DNA of 54,540 nt, from NCBI GenBank assembly GCA_036383255.1, contig DASVOS010000016.1, positions 1 to 54,540 on the forward strand, read 5' to 3'. The stretch comes from Gammaproteobacteria bacterium. Lineage in GTDB: Bacteria; Pseudomonadota; Gammaproteobacteria; Natronospirales; REEB76. The position numbers and the translations under genes are program-made. Shown here piece after piece: positions 16,062-23,656 of this stretch. Every line of letters starts with the position of its first letter. Position 1 is the first letter of the stretch. The notes under the pieces were generated by a model, which searched no databases, had not been told where the DNA came from, and saw only the letters and a list, made by a program, of their open reading frames with translations.

Positions 16062-17027
16062 ATGGACCGCGCCCACGCCATCCTGCAGGTGCTCGCCGAC
16101 GGCCGCTTCCACTCCGGTGAAGTGCTGGCCAAGAGCCTGGGCGTCACCCGCGCCGCCGTGTGGAAGAAGGTGCAGGGCCTGGAGAAGCTCGGCCTCTCCG
16201 TGTTCCGCATCCCCGGCAAGGGCTATCGGCTCTCCGATCCCCTCCAGCTCCTCAGCGAGGAGGCCATCGCCGCGGACTTGAGCCAGGCCACCCGCGCGCG
16301 GCTCAAGGCCTTGACCGTGCTGCCCGTGGTGGACTCCACCAACACCTGGCTCGCGTCCCAGGGCGGCGAGCCCGCCGCCTGTTTCGCCGAGTTCCAGTCC
16401 GCCGGCCGCGGCCGCCGTGGCCGGGCCTGGGTCTCGCCCTTCGGCGCGAACCTCTATATGTCCCTGGCTTGGCGCTTCGACGAGTGGCCGCCCGGGTTCA
16501 CGGCCCTGGGCATGGTCACCGCCATCGCCGCGGTGCGGGCGCTGGAGGTCCTGGGCGTGCCGGACGTGCGCATCAAGTGGCCCAACGATCTGATTGCTGC
16601 CGGCCGCAAGCTCGGCGGCGTGCTCATCGACATCCAGGGCGAGCCGCCCGGCGCCACCCGCGCCGTCATCGGCCTGGGGCTCAACGTGCGCATGCCGTCC
16701 CAGCCGGCGGAGCAGATAGACCAGCCCTGGATGGACCTCGCCACCCTCACCGACGGCAACGCGCCGGAGCGCAACGCCCTCGCCGCCGGGCTGATCGAGT
16801 CGCTGTTCACGGCCCTCGGGGAGTTCGAGACCTTAGGGTTCGCCGCCTTCAGCGCCGACTGGCAGCGCCTGGACCTCGTGGCCGGCCGCGCCGTGGCGCT
16901 GCACTCCCACGAGCACACCGTCACCGGCGTCGCCGCCGGGGTGGACGAGCAGGGCGCGCTGCTGCTGCGCACGCCGGCGGGCGTCAAGCGCTTCGTCTCC
17001 GGCGACCTCTCCTTGAGGATCACCTGA
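16062..17027 (+). CDS. birA: Bifunctional biotin-protein ligase / biotin operon repressor
   Basis: 321 aa. The N-terminal winged helix (residues about 1-60, 'LADGRFHSGEVLAKSLGVTRAAVWKKVQGLEKLG') marks a group II (repressor-type) BirA. The catalytic domain shows DSTN (91-94), the biotinoyl-AMP loop GRGRRGR (115-121), KWPNDL (172-177) and GRKLGGVL (181-188), followed by the C-terminal SH3-like domain. It attaches biotin to acetyl-CoA carboxylase carrier protein and should repress bio genes, none of which are in the window. Its stop overlaps the coaX start by 1 nt (TGATG). Confidence 0.95.
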   Translation: MDRAHAILQVLADGRFHSGEVLAKSLGVTRAAVWKKVQGLEKLGLSVFRIPGKGYRLSDPLQLLSEEAIAADLSQATRARLKALTVLPVVDSTNTWLASQGGEPAACFAEFQSAGRGRRGRAWVSPFGANLYMSLAWRFDEWPPGFTALGMVTAIAAVRALEVLGVPDVRIKWPNDLIAAGRKLGGVLIDIQGEPPGATRAVIGLGLNVRMPSQPAEQIDQPWMDLATLTDGNAPERNALAAGLIESLFTALGEFETLGFAAFSADWQRLDLVAGRAVALHSHEHTVTGVAAGVDEQGALLLRTPAGVKRFVSGDLSLRIT

Positions 17028-17767
17028 TGGTGCTGTTGCTCGACATCGGCAACACCCGCGTGAAGTGGGCGCGCCTCTCGGCCGGCGAGCTCGGCCGCAT
17101 GGACGCGCGCGTCCACGCGGACGAGCAGCTGAAACCCGCGCTCCAGGCCGCGTTCGAGGGTCCCCAGCCCAAGCGCGTAGTGGTCTGCAACGTGGCAGGT
17201 CCCCTGGTGGCCCGGTACTTGAGCGAGTTCTGCCAGGAGCGGCTCGGCGCCAACCCCGAGTTCTTCATCTCCTCCGCCGAGCGCTGCGGCGTCACCAACG
17301 GCTACCTGGATCCGGTGCGCCTGGGCGCGGACCGCTGGGCCGCCGTCATCGGCGGGTTCCGCAAGTTCGGCGGACCCGTCTGCGTCATCGACGCCGGCAC
17401 CGCCATCACCGTGGATGCGGTGAACGGTGGCGGCCGGCACCTGGGCGGGCTCATCGCCCCCGGCCCCCAGACCATGCGCCGCTCGCTCGCGGACGCCACC
17501 GCCGGCCTGCAGGACCTGGGCGAAGGCGAGCTCGCGCTGCTCTGCAAGGACACCCGCTCCGCCATCTGGAGCGGCGGCTGGCACACCGCCGCGGGTCTCC
17601 TGGAGCGCGTGCACGGCCTCGTCACCAAGCAGCTCGGCAACAGCACCAGGTTCGTGCTCACGGGCGGCGATGCCAGGCGGCTGGACGCGCTGCTTCCGGG
17701 CAGGTTCACCCTCTGCCCCGAGCTCGTGCTCATGGGGCTCGCCGCCGCCGCCTCGGAGCGCGCGTGA
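17027..17767 (+). CDS. coaX: Type III pantothenate kinase
   Basis: 246 aa. The start 'MVLLLDIGNTRVKWARL' holds the catalytic/phosphate Asp6 of the ASKHA fold. 'LGADRWAAVIGG' and 'VCVIDAGTAITVDAV' are the adenosine- and pantothenate-side motifs, and 'HLGGLIAPGPQTMRRSLADATAGL' is characteristic. It catalyses the first step of CoA synthesis. Type III replaces the type I CoaA found after birA in E. coli. The ATG is coupled to the birA stop and its own stop overlaps the next gene (GTGA). A long open frame running through birA into this gene is a shadow, not a fusion. Confidence 0.95.
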   Translation: MVLLLDIGNTRVKWARLSAGELGRMDARVHADEQLKPALQAAFEGPQPKRVVVCNVAGPLVARYLSEFCQERLGANPEFFISSAERCGVTNGYLDPVRLGADRWAAVIGGFRKFGGPVCVIDAGTAITVDAVNGGGRHLGGLIAPGPQTMRRSLADATAGLQDLGEGELALLCKDTRSAIWSGGWHTAAGLLERVHGLVTKQLGNSTRFVLTGGDARRLDALLPGRFTLCPELVLMGLAAAASERA

Positions 17768-18486
17768 AACGCGCGATCTTCCTCGTGCTCCTGCTGGCGA
17801 ACCTGGGGTTGTTCGCTTGGTATCGCTGGTACCTGCAGCCCGGCGAGAAGGCCCCCGCGCCGGCCCCGGCGCTCACGGCGAAACCGCTGCAGCTCATGAG
17901 CGAGCTCACGCCCGCCGAGAAGAAAGCGCTCGCTGCCCAGGCGCCCGCCGCCGCCACGGCACCCATGCTCGCCACCGCCGCGCCGGCACCGGCCACTGTG
18001 GCGCCGTCCGCCGCGGGGCAGACCTGCGCGAGCTACGGCCCCTTCCCCAGCGCCGACGCCGCAAGCCAGGCCCTCGCGCGCCTCAAGGCCGCGGGCCTCA
18101 CCGGTGCCCAGCACCTCGTGCCCGGCAAGGCCAAGCTCGGCTACTGGGTGTACCTGCCGCCCTTCGGCTCCCGCCGCGAGGCGGACGCGGCGGCGAACCT
18201 CTTGCGCAAGCGCGGCGTGAAGGACATCTACGTGGTCGCGGACGAGGCCAACCGTAACGCCATCTCGCTGGGCGTGTTCAGCCAGAAAGACGGGGCCGTC
18301 CAGCGGCAGAAAGAGATCAGGAAGATGGGATACCGGCCCCAGATGGCCGAGAGATTTAGAGACGAACCCAGGTACTGGCTCAATGCCCAGGGGCCGGAGG
18401 CGATGCTTCCGGGAGCGGATGTATTTAAGGATTTGGGGGATGAGGCGGCGCCGGTCGGACGAGCCTCGACGGCCTGTTCCAACTGA
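17764..18486 (+). CDS. Membrane-anchored SPOR-domain protein
   Basis: 240 aa from a GTG overlapping coaX by 4 nt. A single N-terminal membrane anchor (KRAIFLVLLLANLGLFAWYRW) is followed by an Ala/Pro-rich linker (about 25-85). Two SPOR-like stretches follow: 'CASYGPFPSADAASQALARLKAAG...YWVYLPPFGSRREADAAANLLRKRGVKD' and 'AISLGVFSQKDGAVQRQKEIRKMGY'. SPOR domains bind denuded glycan strands at the septum. Linkage of a SPOR gene to birA-coaX is common in related gammaproteobacteria as I recall. The exact role is unknown. Confidence 0.88.
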   Translation: MKRAIFLVLLLANLGLFAWYRWYLQPGEKAPAPAPALTAKPLQLMSELTPAEKKALAAQAPAAATAPMLATAAPAPATVAPSAAGQTCASYGPFPSADAASQALARLKAAGLTGAQHLVPGKAKLGYWVYLPPFGSRREADAAANLLRKRGVKDIYVVADEANRNAISLGVFSQKDGAVQRQKEIRKMGYRPQMAERFRDEPRYWLNAQGPEAMLPGADVFKDLGDEAAPVGRASTACSN

Positions 18487-18515
18487 CAGCCATTCGACCG
18501 CAAGGAAGGGTTCCC

Positions 18516-19727
18516 ATGAGAAGACATTGGAGGCTTATCGGGATACTGATCTTGGGGGCTGGCATCCTGGGCGGCTGCCGGTCCGGGAGCTCCACCTCCA
18601 GCGGAGGCGGAGCCTGTACCAATTCTTTCACCTGTCAACTGACCAGTGTGACTTACGGCGCCGGCATGTTCGTGGCGGTGGGGTCGGGCGGCGAGACGAG
18701 AGGGGATGACGGCAACCCGTGGATCGAAGTCAGCACCGACGGCATCAACTGGACGCCCGACCACGTCCAGTACACCGACGAGCAGCTCAACGAAGCGTAC
18801 ACACTCCGGTCGGTCACCTACGGCTCGAACGGCTTCGTGACCACGGACGGGGTGCACGTGCTGCACAGTACCGACGGCCTCAACTGGACTGTCGAGTCCT
18901 TCGAAAGCGCATCTGACAAGATCTCCTATGTCCTCTATGACGGCACTCGCTACATCCTGTATTCGAATACCGACGGGCCGAGTGGAAAACTGGGGATGAT
19001 CGACAATTTTCCCTGGAAAGTCAGTACCGATGGGGTGGACTGGGCCGACTACGGCGCCATCACCATCAACAACGGCCCTGCGGGCGAACCGGTGTCCATC
19101 ATCCATGTGGGCGGCATGTACGAAGCCGCCTGGCAACCGGCGGAGAACGTGCCGGGTAATACACGCTACCTCACCGCCACCTCGACAGATGGCCTGTCCT
19201 GGACCTTGGGTACCCCCGTTGCTGCGGTCACTCCCAAACCCACCATGTATTGGATCCTGCACGCCGGGGACCAATACCTCGTGTACGGTGGCATAGACGA
19301 TCCCGCGCAACAGGGTGATTTTGGCGTGGTGCTGTATGGATCCTCGATGTCGGCCATGAAGGTCGCGAGCCCGCTCACAGTCCCAAGCAATGACAACCTG
19401 GGTGACGTCGCCGACGACTTCGATCCCACTGGAAGTTCGTTCCCCGGGCCCCCTTACCAGACCCATGGGCTGGTCAGCAATGGCACCGTGGCCGTGGCCC
19501 TCGGTACGCCGGGACTCTTTGTGAGCACGGATGGCATCGCCTGGCACTGGAAGAGCATGGATGGCGTAGTGCCTCTGACTGCCTGCAATACCTTTGAGGG
19601 AAACATCTGCAGCTCCTTCGCTTCAGGTGCCGCCGCACCCGGCGGTTCGATCGTGGTGTTGGTGGCCAGCGGAAGCGCGGGGGCGGAGACGACGGATGGC
19701 ATCCATTGGGTCACCAGCAACTTGTAA
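18516..19727 (+). CDS. Lipoprotein with repeated STDG-x-x-W (Asp-box-like) motifs
   Basis: 403 aa lipoprotein: signal peptide with lipobox ILGGC (Cys21), then a Ser/Gly linker. The motif S-T-D-G-x-x-W recurs at residues 73, 118, 170, 223 and 337, with TTDGIHW at 392. Spacing is about 45-55 aa except for one gap of 114, where a degenerate repeat may sit near 280. These resemble Asp-box (sialidase/BNR) hairpins, so a six- or seven-bladed beta-propeller on the outer membrane is likely. Sialidase catalytic residues are not evident. Strong Shine-Dalgarno (aaggaagg), 29 nt after the SPOR gene. Function unknown. Confidence 0.75.
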   Translation: MRRHWRLIGILILGAGILGGCRSGSSTSSGGGACTNSFTCQLTSVTYGAGMFVAVGSGGETRGDDGNPWIEVSTDGINWTPDHVQYTDEQLNEAYTLRSVTYGSNGFVTTDGVHVLHSTDGLNWTVESFESASDKISYVLYDGTRYILYSNTDGPSGKLGMIDNFPWKVSTDGVDWADYGAITINNGPAGEPVSIIHVGGMYEAAWQPAENVPGNTRYLTATSTDGLSWTLGTPVAAVTPKPTMYWILHAGDQYLVYGGIDDPAQQGDFGVVLYGSSMSAMKVASPLTVPSNDNLGDVADDFDPTGSSFPGPPYQTHGLVSNGTVAVALGTPGLFVSTDGIAWHWKSMDGVVPLTACNTFEGNICSSFASGAAAPGGSIVVLVASGSAGAETTDGIHWVTSNL

Positions 19728-19793
19728 GGGGCTAGTGAAGGCCACAGGCTGCGCCCGGGGTGAAAAACCGATCTTTTGGCCCCCGGCGTTGTT

Positions 19794-19855
19794 GAAAAGC
19801 CCCTCGCACTGCTCACATACGCGAAAAGTATGCTCCGCCTGCTCGGGAGCTTTTC
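19794..19855. repeat. Large imperfect hairpin upstream of tRNA-Thr
   Basis: The arm gaaaagcccctcg... (from 19794) and the arm ...cgggagcttttc (to 19855) fold back with several mismatches over about 27 bp around a loop near gcgaaaa. It lies in the 222-nt gap between the lipoprotein gene and tRNA-Thr. It looks like a dispersed palindromic (REP-type) unit, but I see no second copy in the window. Confidence 0.45.
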
Positions 19856-19899
19856 GCCTAGCCGGATGACCAAAATCTCGGGTTTTCCATGTGGCCTGC

Positions 19900-19937
19900 T
19901 AAAATCTTGAGGGTTGACCGCGAGGGGTCGCGGTCAA
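19900..19937 (+). promoter_or_regulatory. tRNA-Thr promoter/leader with 9-bp hairpin
   Basis: taaaat at 19900-19905 is a plausible -10, though I find no good -35. Between it and the tRNA lies a perfect 9-bp inverted repeat, ttgaccgcg (19914-19922) / cgcggtcaa (19929-19937). That could be a leader processing stem. Confidence 0.4.
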
Positions 19938-19949
19938 GAAGGGTAAGTG

Positions 19950-20025
19950 GCCGGCGTAGCTCAGTTGGTAGAGCATCTGATTTGTAATCAGGTGGTCGGG
20001 GGTTCGATTCCCTCCGCCGGCACCA
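19950..20025 (+). tRNA. tRNA-Thr (anticodon UGU)
   Basis: 76 nt including encoded CCA. The acceptor gccggcg pairs with cgccggc. The anticodon stem tctga/tcagg encloses loop tttgtaa, giving anticodon TGT (threonine). T-arm ggttcgattcc. In E. coli this tRNA is the first of the Thr-Tyr-Gly-Thr-tufB cluster; here its partners lie 34 kb away. An AT-rich insert begins about 18 nt after its 3' end. Confidence 0.97.
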
Positions 20026-20043
20026 ATTTCAGTCACTATCTAA

Positions 20044-21591
20044 ATGGTCGACGAAGAACAGCACAAAAGCATTTTCGATACCTCAAGCTCAGAGGGCGTT
20101 ACCGAGTCAGAACGTCTTCTTATGCGCCTGTGTCGCAAGTCGTTTTTAAGTTTGTGGTCCTATGCAAATCTTCATACCGATGAGGGAATGCACGGCGAAA
20201 ATAAAGCTCCCAAAGAATTTGCAGACGTCCTCGTTGTATTTGGCAACGATGTAATTCTTTTCTCAGATAAACACGTTAATTTTTCTGAAACTGCACCACT
20301 TGAGGTGGCATGGCCGCGATGGCGCAAGCGGGCTATTGATAAATCAGTAAGTCAACTTTACGGGGCATTGCACTGGCTTAAGCGGTTTCCATCCAAAATA
20401 TTCCTGGACCCAAGGTGCGAGCGCCAATTGCCTATCGCACTCCCGAGTGTAGAACTAGCTAACTATCACCTAGTTGCTGTAACTCGAGGGACAGCCGAGG
20501 CATGCGCCAGGAATTTCCCGGGAAGTCTTGGCACACTTCTTATTAACACTGAAGTGGAAAATATAGCTAGCGAAATACCATTTACTACTGGCAAGCCGGC
20601 TGAGGGTAAGCCATTTGTGCATGTATTCGACGAACTGGCTCTCGAAATCGTGCTGAATGAGTTAGATACGATTACTGACTTTGTCAGGTATCTCAATAAG
20701 CGTGAACAATTTTTGTCTGATCCAGAAATGGTAGTTATGGCGCCCGGCGAAGAGCAACTCGTCGCCGCATATATAACCAATATGACGGGCGATAAGCATT
20801 ATTTCGTCTCGAAGTCTGAAGAAGATAAAAAAGCAGATTTAATTGCTTTTGATGAGTCTTATTATGATGGGCTCATCAGCCGCCCTGAATACAAAGATAA
20901 AAAGAGAGCAGAGCTAGATAGCTATACTTGGGATCAGCTCATAGAAAAATTTATTAAGATCGGTGATCCCAAAGCAATCTTTCCTGAAATCAATCAAGAC
21001 ACCCATGATACGGAGCAAGCACTTCGGGTGATGGCTTCCGAAAGCCGATTTCGTCGGCGAGTTTTGGTAGATAACCTCAAAGCAACTTTACATGCGGCGG
21101 CAGAGAAGCCGACTGCGCGCCGGGCGCGGGTTTTTTCTACACGGCAAGAGCCAAATGTTGCGTATATTTTCTTATTCGTACCAAAGCGTGCAGAAGATAC
21201 GTATGAGACCTATCGACATTTAAGAGCTGGTCTATTGATGGCCTATTGTCGCTGCTCCAAGCTGAAATTTCCTGATGCCAATATCTTCATTGGGCTTGGA
21301 TTCGATCATCCGGTGAAAGACTACCCTGGAGTATCGGAGGACTTGGTGGTCCATACCTGGAAGAACTTTGATCAAGAAGCGCGGGCAGAGGCTGAAAATA
21401 TTAGAAATGAACTCGGAATATTAGGTGATGAGCTTACGTACTATTCTGGGCGTGCGACAGAATTTCCAAATACGAGTAGCTTAGATGAATTTCTCCAAAG
21501 GGAAAGGACGACTAAAGCCAAATCGTTAAAAGCTAAACAAAAGCGCAAACGCAAAGAGGCGAAGAGGTCGCGGCGACGCAATCGTAAATGA
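20044..21591 (+). CDS. Unknown 515-aa protein in AT-rich island, possible nuclease-like fold
   Basis: 515 aa, soluble, with a strongly basic C-terminal tail (KQKRKRKEAKRSRRRNRK). The N-terminal part contains 'KEFADVLVVFGNDVILFSDKHV' followed by 'WRKRAIDKSVSQLYGALHWLKRFP'. This alternation of strand, acidic residue, strand and Lys recalls NERD/PD-(D/E)xK-like nucleases, but the exact E-x-K signature is not met, so this is only a suggestion. The middle holds 'FVHVFDELALEIVLNELDTITDFVRYLNKRE'. Base composition and codon use are far more AT-rich than the neighbours, indicating transfer. It begins 18 nt after tRNA-Thr and converges on another orphan gene. A defence or mobile-cargo role is inference. 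Confidence 0.7.
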   Translation: MVDEEQHKSIFDTSSSEGVTESERLLMRLCRKSFLSLWSYANLHTDEGMHGENKAPKEFADVLVVFGNDVILFSDKHVNFSETAPLEVAWPRWRKRAIDKSVSQLYGALHWLKRFPSKIFLDPRCERQLPIALPSVELANYHLVAVTRGTAEACARNFPGSLGTLLINTEVENIASEIPFTTGKPAEGKPFVHVFDELALEIVLNELDTITDFVRYLNKREQFLSDPEMVVMAPGEEQLVAAYITNMTGDKHYFVSKSEEDKKADLIAFDESYYDGLISRPEYKDKKRAELDSYTWDQLIEKFIKIGDPKAIFPEINQDTHDTEQALRVMASESRFRRRVLVDNLKATLHAAAEKPTARRARVFSTRQEPNVAYIFLFVPKRAEDTYETYRHLRAGLLMAYCRCSKLKFPDANIFIGLGFDHPVKDYPGVSEDLVVHTWKNFDQEARAEAENIRNELGILGDELTYYSGRATEFPNTSSLDEFLQRERTTKAKSLKAKQKRKRKEAKRSRRRNRK

Positions 21592-21603
21592 GTGGCAATC
21601 GGC

Positions 21604-21646
21604 ATAGGCCGCCTAATAGCATCTTACTGGATTATTAGGCCTATTT
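21604..21646 (+). terminator. Terminator between the convergent island genes
   Basis: ataggccgcctaata...ttattaggcctat forms a long imperfect stem followed by a T-run on the plus strand. The hairpin overlaps the last codons of the minus-strand gene, so it may serve both directions. Confidence 0.7.
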
Positions 21647-22442
21647 TTTCTGCCGCGTGATAGAGACTGGTTAATAGCTTATCTCCATTCGCCAGAAATG
21701 CGGTCGTGTCGGCAATCGTTCTGAGAAAAGAACGCAATTTTGTGGTGTTTGGTTTCTTGGATTTAAGTTCCTCTACGCATTCACTTGTTACTGACAAAGC
21801 TTCTTGTTTTGGTGTCTCAGGCATGTTGCTTGAGTTTATGGCTTGGGCAAACTCTTCCAATATAGCTTTAAGTCCAGCAAGATTCTCTGCGTTGTAGGTA
21901 ACATTGGCGGTGGCATAAGGAGCTTGGATAACCACAAGATTTCCTTGCCCCACCGAATAAGTGTTTCCCTGTGCAGCCGCACCATTCCGAGTACTAACGC
22001 GCAGACCATCAGTATATAAGTCTATTTCTGCACTATAGATACCCAGTAATCCTCCTTCATTAATGGTGGTACTTCCCGCGATGCCGCCTGCTAATCCACC
22101 ATCTGACAGGCGTACGTGGTAAATCCTGTTGGCTTCGCCAGCTATTCCATTTAAATGGAGGCGCATTTGTTCTTTTAAGTCGCTCTCAATTCCGTCATAC
22201 CATTGAACCTGAAGTGTCGTTAGAACACGTTTAAAAGTGTTCCATACAAATTGTGCTTGTTCTTCCAGTGTTGATCTACAGGCTTGGTCCAAGAGCACTA
22301 CCATAGCGCCTGATCCAAAGGCTCCCTTAGCCGAAAGTTCATGTATCACAGCAGTACAGCGCTGGTTCATAGCAGCGGAGTATGCAGATTGCTGAGCCTG
22401 CACAATTTGGTCAATCCGACTAACAAGCGCCTGGTCGAGCAT
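21624..22442 (-). CDS. Unknown 272-aa island protein
   Basis: 272 aa with no signal peptide or membrane segment. The N-terminal third is helical (MLDQALVSRIDQIVQAQQSAYSAAM...). The centre is Gly/Ala- and strand-rich (LSDGGLAGGIAGSTTINEGGLLGIYSAEIDLYTDGLRV, NTYSVGQGNLVVIQAPYATANVTYN). The C-terminus is helical again (LKAILEEFAQAINS...LRTIADTTAFLANGDKLL). The layout helix / glycine-rich beta / helix is unusual and I do not recognise it. It is AT-rich like its convergent partner and shares a terminator with it. Shine-Dalgarno (gggaga) about 10 nt upstream. Together they form the island between tRNA-Thr and the nadC region. Confidence 0.7.
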   Translation of the reverse strand: MLDQALVSRIDQIVQAQQSAYSAAMNQRCTAVIHELSAKGAFGSGAMVVLLDQACRSTLEEQAQFVWNTFKRVLTTLQVQWYDGIESDLKEQMRLHLNGIAGEANRIYHVRLSDGGLAGGIAGSTTINEGGLLGIYSAEIDLYTDGLRVSTRNGAAAQGNTYSVGQGNLVVIQAPYATANVTYNAENLAGLKAILEEFAQAINSSNMPETPKQEALSVTSECVEELKSKKPNTTKLRSFLRTIADTTAFLANGDKLLTSLYHAAEKIGLIIQ

Positions 22443-22513
22443 GGCGGTTTTCTCTCCCTTACTCGAATATACGCTTATGCTCTAAGAACACACAATAAGA
22501 AGGGAGACATCAA

Positions 22514-22708
22514 TTACTTCGTGCTTGCGGCCGGCGACGGTGCTGTAGTCGCGGCCGGAGCAGTCCCCGCCGCCTGCTGGAACCAACCTTCGGTGATGCT
22601 AAAAGACTTGTCGTAGAGGTCTTTGGCGCCTGCCGGATTGTCGAGATGTCCCACCTTGTGGTTCTTGCAAGCCAGCGTCTTCTTGGTGAACTGCTGCAGG
22701 GAGGCCGC
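22514..22708 (-). pseudogene. Truncated C-terminal copy of the gene at 23657-24238
   Basis: The minus-strand frame encodes 'LQQFTKKTLACKNHKVGH...NPAGAKDLYDKSFSITEGWFQQAAGT', about 85 percent identical to the end of the full-length protein encoded at 23657-24238. The first ~130 residues are missing: homology stops at about 22708, just before the nadC start codon at 22725. It ends with its own Ala/Pro-rich tail. DNA identity to the full copy is lower (roughly 80 percent by eye), so the duplication is not recent. Confidence 0.85.
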
Positions 22709-22724
22709 ATGATAAACTTCGCGA

Positions 22725-23576
22725 ATGTTGCAGCTTCCATCCGACCTCGCCCAGCAGGTCACGACTGCCCTGGCTGAGGACATCGGTGGCGGTGACATCA
22801 CCGCTCAACTGGTCCCCGCCGCACAGCGGGTCACGGGTAAGGTCATCACCCGTGAGGAGGCGACCTTATGCGGCCGCCCTTGGGTGACTGAGGTATTCCG
22901 TCAGCTGGATCCGGCCGTCCGATTGACCTGGCATGCCGACGACGGCGACCGCGTCACTGCGGATCAGACCCTGTTTGAGATCACGGGCCTTGCCCGGCCC
23001 GTCCTCACGGGCGAGCGGACCGCGCTTAACTTCCTCCAGCTCCTTTCCGCGACGGCGACCGCCACTCGCCGCTATGTGGATGCGATCGCGGGAACCCGCT
23101 GCGCGGTCTGGGATACGCGAAAGACGCTCCCAGGACTGCGGACGGCGCAGAAATACGCGGTTTTGTGCGGCGGCGGCCAGAACTACCGCATCGGGCTCTT
23201 CGACCAGGTGCTGATCAAGGAAAACCACATCGCCGCAGCCGGCTCCCTGACGGCCGCGGTGGAAGCAGCCCACCGCGCAGCCGGTGCGCGCAAAGTCAAG
23301 GTGGATGTGGAAGTGGAGACGATGGAGGAGTTCGAGGAGGCGCTGCGCGCAGGGCCGGACATCATCATGCTCGACGAGTTCAGCCTGGCCGACATGAGAG
23401 CCGCGGTGGCGCTGAACGACTCCAAGGGCCATCGGGTCATGATCGAAGCATCGGGCAGCGTGACGCTCGAGAATGTCCGCAGCGTCGCGGAGACCGGCGT
23501 CGACTACATCTCGATCGGCGGCATCACCAAGCACGTCCGCGCTGTGGACCTGTCGATGCGGCTGGCATTTGAATGA
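22725..23576 (+). CDS. nadC: Nicotinate-nucleotide pyrophosphorylase (quinolinate phosphoribosyltransferase)
   Basis: 283 aa. It converts quinolinate and PRPP to nicotinate mononucleotide in NAD synthesis. Key motifs are 'ALAEDIGGGDITAQLVP', 'GERTALNFLQLLSATATATRRYVDAIAGT', 'WDTRKTLPGLRTAQKYAVLCGGGQNYRIGLFDQVLIKENHI' (Arg/Lys/His substrate site) and 'IEASGSVTLENVRSVAETGVDYISIGGITK'. The ATG at 22725 has no clear Shine-Dalgarno; a better-looking ATG at 22709 is out of frame and gives only a short peptide. nadA and nadB are not nearby. It is flanked on both sides by copies of one gene family in the opposite orientation and ends in a strong terminator. Confidence 0.94.
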   Translation: MLQLPSDLAQQVTTALAEDIGGGDITAQLVPAAQRVTGKVITREEATLCGRPWVTEVFRQLDPAVRLTWHADDGDRVTADQTLFEITGLARPVLTGERTALNFLQLLSATATATRRYVDAIAGTRCAVWDTRKTLPGLRTAQKYAVLCGGGQNYRIGLFDQVLIKENHIAAAGSLTAAVEAAHRAAGARKVKVDVEVETMEEFEEALRAGPDIIMLDEFSLADMRAAVALNDSKGHRVMIEASGSVTLENVRSVAETGVDYISIGGITKHVRAVDLSMRLAFE

Positions 23577-23598
23577 TCGGGGACAGATCACGGCTGAT

Positions 23599-23630
23599 AA
23601 AAAAGGCCGCTCATTGAGCGGCCTTTTTTA
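23599..23630. terminator. Bidirectional terminator after nadC
   Basis: An A6 run, stem ggccgctc / gagcggcc with loop att, then a T6 run. The flanking A and T runs make it work on both strands, serving nadC and the convergent gene at 23657. Confidence 0.93.
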
Positions 23631-23656
23631 TAGAAACGATTGGGGACGGGAGCCGA

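Noticed and set aside
17065-17763. N-terminal extension of the SPOR protein through coaX
   Set aside because: This stretch is the out-of-frame shadow of coaX. The GTG at 17764, which overlaps the coaX stop, begins the membrane anchor.
16160-17767. A 535-codon frame that looks like an unknown domain fused to pantothenate kinase
   Set aside because: The first 290 codons are the wrong frame of birA. The real coaX starts at 17027, coupled to the birA stop.
20044-20400. Firm call of a PD-(D/E)xK or NERD nuclease for the 515-aa protein
   Set aside because: The strand pattern is suggestive, but the catalytic E/D-x-K triad cannot be placed without ambiguity.
19950-22510. Integrative element with attL/attR at tRNA-Thr
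   Set aside because: I searched by eye for a repeat of the tRNA 3' end near the right edge of the AT-rich island and found none. No integrase gene is present. It stays an island without a known mechanism.
22709-22777. Alternative nadC start at the ATG with a better Shine-Dalgarno (gggagg)
   Set aside because: It is out of frame with nadC and gives a peptide of about 22 codons. It could be an upstream ORF but there is no support for it.
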